From Pterois miles (lineage: Eukaryota; Chordata; Actinopteri; Perciformes; Scorpaenidae), in the NCBI GenBank assembly GCA_947000775.1, contig CAMQGK010000637.1, forward strand, positions 21,289,001 to 21,353,000: a stretch of 64,000 bases of DNA, read 5' to 3'. Numbering within the stretch: the stretch's first letter is position 1; each line of letters opens with the position of its first letter. This document shows, in pieces, positions 60,716 through 64,000 of the stretch. Under the pieces are notes generated by a model that saw nothing but the letters and a program-made list of their open reading frames with translations, searched no databases and was not told the DNA's origin. The translations under genes and the position numbers were made by a program.

Positions 60716-61886
60716 GTAGGGTGCTTTCTCACCTGTAATTTGGTTTATTTGTTCCAGACCAAGGTGAACAAATTATATTGCTGCATTTTAGTTTTGGTCC
60801 ACTTCCTGTTCACATTGACTTTTTTCAAACAAACCAAGAGGAGTAAACATGAAGTTATATACACTAAAAAACTCGACTGACAGAAGTTTATGCAGCTCTT
60901 CAACACTTCAAGATGGTGTGAACGCATAGTCCGAACGTCAAGGAGCGCATGGACACATGCATGATTGCCGTACTGTGTGATCGCTGTCACACAGTTTTTA
61001 ATACAGTTAATGAACTGACAAAGAACACAGAGTCGGATACAAGCACAGCAGTTTTAAGAGCTTCTGACTGTTAATTAGGGAAAATACCAACGCTGACGTG
61101 CTTACAGCATATACATGGTCTTAAATATAGATTGCTTCCTGAACAGATTTCACTATCAGCAGTAGTGCTGCGCAATTAATTGAATATTAATCGCGATCTC
61201 AATTTTGGCTTCCCAAAATTAAACGAACATGATCAACAGTGATATTGACATTTAAAATGCTCCACTAATAGAAAACTCTGCTACATATCAAATCAAGTGC
61301 TTCCTAAACTAACAGCCAGCCACCAGCAGGCGATCCAGATGTTTCACTTTTAGCAAGATTTCAGCTGACGGGCTCAACAAAAATCCACTGAATTAAGGTG
61401 AGGAAGAACCTTATTTTAGGTCTTATTTTGATGCAAAGAGTTGCACAACTTAGAAGTGGAAAGCTGTGTTTTGTTTTGTTTTGGGTTTTTTTTCAAATTT
61501 GAAAGTGCAATAAAAATATTTTGCCCCTAAAATAAATGAATAATACTGATCTCAATATTGATCAAAACAATTGTGATTAGCATTTCGGCAATAATGGTGC
61601 AACCCTTATCAACAGATGAATTTATTAGTAAGCATTTATTACCTTACATTAGTTTAGCTTTTAAAATTATGCTAAAATCACATATCTGCTGGTAGTTCTT
61701 TCGCTTGCTTTCACACCACAGAGTCTGCTTGAAACCAGCCTAGACCCACCGGTTCACATGGTCTTAGTTTGGTTGGGTTTGACTGACTGCTTTCACACCA
61801 GCCCAAATGAACCCTGCTAAAAGGGGCAAATGGACCTGAGTTTGTTTTAACTGAACCAACCAGATTAGCAAGAAAGCACCCTAAAA
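60716..61886. mobile_element. TIR element with a nested hAT-like MITE
   Basis: The left end TAGGGTGCTTTCTCACC (about 60718) and the right end 'gcaagaaagcaccctaa' are inverted repeats of at least 13 bp. The interior alternates 'tttcacacca', 'ggttcac' and 'tggtccac' motifs. A separate element at 61163-61608 interrupts it. Non-coding; possibly PIF/Harbinger-like from the short TA-rich flanks, which is weak. Confidence 0.65.
61163..61608. mobile_element. hAT-like MITE, relative of 49786-51389
   Basis: It begins 'tgctgcgcaattaattgaat' and ends 'ggcaataatggtgcaaccct', inverted ends shared with 49786-51389. The segments 'catgatcaacagtgatattg' and 'ctgatctcaatattgatcaa' align with that element. About 445 bp, non-coding. 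Confidence 0.68.
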
Positions 61887-64000
61887 GCTTTGTATTTTTC
61901 AGCTGACAGGTAGGGCCAGTGAAATTAAATATGCCTTGCTGTCACATATGTTCTGCTACTTACTATTGTATTCACAACCTTATTGAAGTAACACAAGAAA
62001 ATCACACACAAATAGATATTATATTACCTAGTTGAGGGCGTGCACATGAGTTTTGGGACGATCCAGCTAGTTGGATCAGAGGTGTACATTTGGGTGTCAC
62101 TTTGCCATTGACATGATGGATCCTCGTGCTTTTTTTCTGCCTACTTTTCAACTCTCAAATCAACTCATCTTCAACTATAAGCACTACTGCAAATCCCTGT
62201 TTAGTGTTACTATATCTGTGTTCCACTGTATTGTACTTTTAACTAGCAAATCCCTTCATTTGGATAAGAATTGCTCACATTTCAAAAGGTGCAATGATGC
62301 CACTTTAGTCAGTGGTAGCTTGGCCTTTCTCATTAAAGTAGTTGTAGGATACCCAATTAAGGTCAAAAGCGTGTCCTTTCTCTAACACCTTCATTGTAAG
62401 GAGGGCGACTATATTAAGACTATTTATACAGAAAGAGAATCAGAGCTGCATGACCATGTGGTAAATGTCCTGCTTATTGGCCTGAGGGTAAACTGGCTGC
62501 TATCAAGAGGCAGTGGAGGGTGGTGGGGGGGTTGGAAGAGGTCTGGAGGGGAGAGGCGGCACAGCAGGTAGCGAGCTCCAAACTGTTCAGCTTTGTGACC
62601 TCTGGAAACCATCCAGCACTGCCTCTGCAAGACAAACATGACCTCACCTTTCACGCCACACATTCTCAAAAGAAATCTCACAACCACCATCCACCAGCCA
62701 ATTAAAAAGTTATGCATAATTTATCATGTCGCTTGCCAGCGCAATCAAATTGAATATGATTTGCTGTTAATTCTTGCGAATTTACATTCTGCAAGCAAGG
62801 ACAGGGGAGGAACCTGTAACCTGATTCTATCGTTCACCCTGACCAAAAAAAAAAAAAAAAAAAAACCTCACATATGGCTGGACTCCACCACTTTTGCTGA
62901 TACGATGAATGCAACCCCTCCAGATATATGATGGTAATTTTTAAATACAGGGCCGTTAATGACAAAGCTGAAAATCTCACATCCCCATTGTGCAATGCCA
63001 GCACAAAAGACGCATCATGCCTGTGAAATGAAAGTAACCTCAATGGGAGAGCTATCCCTGACTATTAAAATTTTGGCCTAGGGGTGAAATCATATTACAG
63101 AGACTGCTGGAGATTCTTATTCTTTTCCACTCTATTCTTAGCAAGCTGAAGTCAGGTAAAACACATCTCCTTCATCCTTGGTATAAAATGACTCGGCCGT
63201 TCCTCCAATTAAAAGATAGCATTAAAATACAGCAGACGCGGAGCTGCGATAGCGTAATTGCTCACTACAGTCGGTATGGGTGCGAGCAAAGCTTGTCCGT
63301 TAAAGCCCGGAGGGGCACGGCAGACAGAGGCAGGAGTGACACGCACAGGGACATTAGCGGACATCTCTCATGATCCAAATCCTCTCTTTTGCTTAACAGC
63401 TACACTTTAATTGTCACTAGCTCTGCCAATCATTCAGTGCACACACTCTCGCTCCTTCTCGCTCCATCTCGTCCTTGCGGTAGAGATAAATCCGCGGGAT
63501 GAGAGCCAGACATCTCAATGACTAATGCACCTGTGGATGTACTACTTTTTGTATGTCAGTTTTCATTTTCTCTTGGCAGTCAAGACAGTGGAGGGCATTA
63601 ACGAATGCCAGGTACACACGACACAAGAATCAAGCTGATTTTGAGCCGGATTCCCCCCTCCCGACAAACGTAAGCACAGCCCAGATTTTTTGATGGTTGT
63701 AAAGATTATCTTCCCACATATTCCTTTGGTGTGACGTATGTTAAGATTAGAGAATTTTATAATATATCTGAGGAAAATGTTGATATTCATAACGATCTCA
63801 TCTGAGTGTTCTTCATGACTTAATTACTCGAACGCAACGCATGTTGTGTCCACGACTTCCCATCTTGTAAACACAAGTTCACAAGCTCCATTTGAAGGCA
63901 CCAACAGTCACGTGGGAAAAGATGATAGCCAACTGAGAACCAAGCTGACTCAAGCGGAAGGACAACCACCATCTTTGCAGCTGTGGCTAATGCATGAGCT
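61887..64000. other. Intronic sequence; A21 run at 62845-62865
   Basis: No supported gene. 63160-63380 is repeat-free here, with moderate GC and an embedded TAATTGC core, and could be a conserved non-coding block. Confidence 0.45.

Noticed and set aside
1..64000. A CRISPR array, operon, or prokaryotic defence or biosynthetic system
   Set aside because: No regularly spaced repeats or co-oriented long genes exist. Intron-exon structure, SINEs and LINEs show vertebrate nuclear DNA.

Overview
This window looks like intronic DNA from a ray-finned fish, probably a percomorph teleost. The base composition is AT-rich. It has no prokaryotic gene layout, and open frames are almost all under 130 codons. 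Long stretches are built from short non-autonomous transposons, tRNA-derived SINEs and L2-type LINE debris of the kinds common in percomorph genomes. The species cannot be fixed from the sequence alone.

The only convincing host coding sequence is one 123-bp exon on the minus strand (16292-16414). It has canonical splice sites and phase 1-1 boundaries, and it encodes a single six-cysteine LDL-receptor class A module. The residues fit the first ligand-binding module of LRP1B (lrp1b, probably exon 2). A lone small exon in 64 kb suits that gene, which is known for very large introns. On this reading 16415-64000 is the intron upstream of the exon (intron 1) and 1-16291 is the intron downstream of it (intron 2). 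Both run out of the window.

Repeats, left to right: a hAT transposase remnant with a Spindoc/BED-like zinc finger (1-607); a small hAT-like MITE (912-1072); a tRNA-derived SINE with an exact 11-bp target duplication (1569-1954); L2 LINE debris beside a self-complementary TAA/TTA microsatellite (3452-3830); MITE family B (5264, 11498, and a long interrupted copy at 32472-34014); interspersed family C (15366, 25011, and 35405 nested in family D); family D (24229, 35121); family E, a hAT-like 'GGCTGTCAA' repeat with at least seven copies, one next to a complete-ended pogo/Tigger deletion derivative (19914-20826); a Tigger-like TIR element (42866-43634); a degenerate L2 reverse transcriptase (47196-47925); a hAT-like element split by a SINE (49786-51389); two copies of a TIR element F, one holding an expanded minisatellite (56400-56900, 58728-59245); and a TIR element with another nested inside it (60716-61886).

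No operon, CRISPR array, rRNA gene or functional tRNA gene was seen. The window's interest lies in its nested insertions, which give a relative dating series, and in a few unique-looking intronic blocks that could be regulatory. I found no clear sign of a new enzymatic or defence system. Repeat family identities rest on copies compared within the window plus recalled knowledge of fish repeats; no database was searched.
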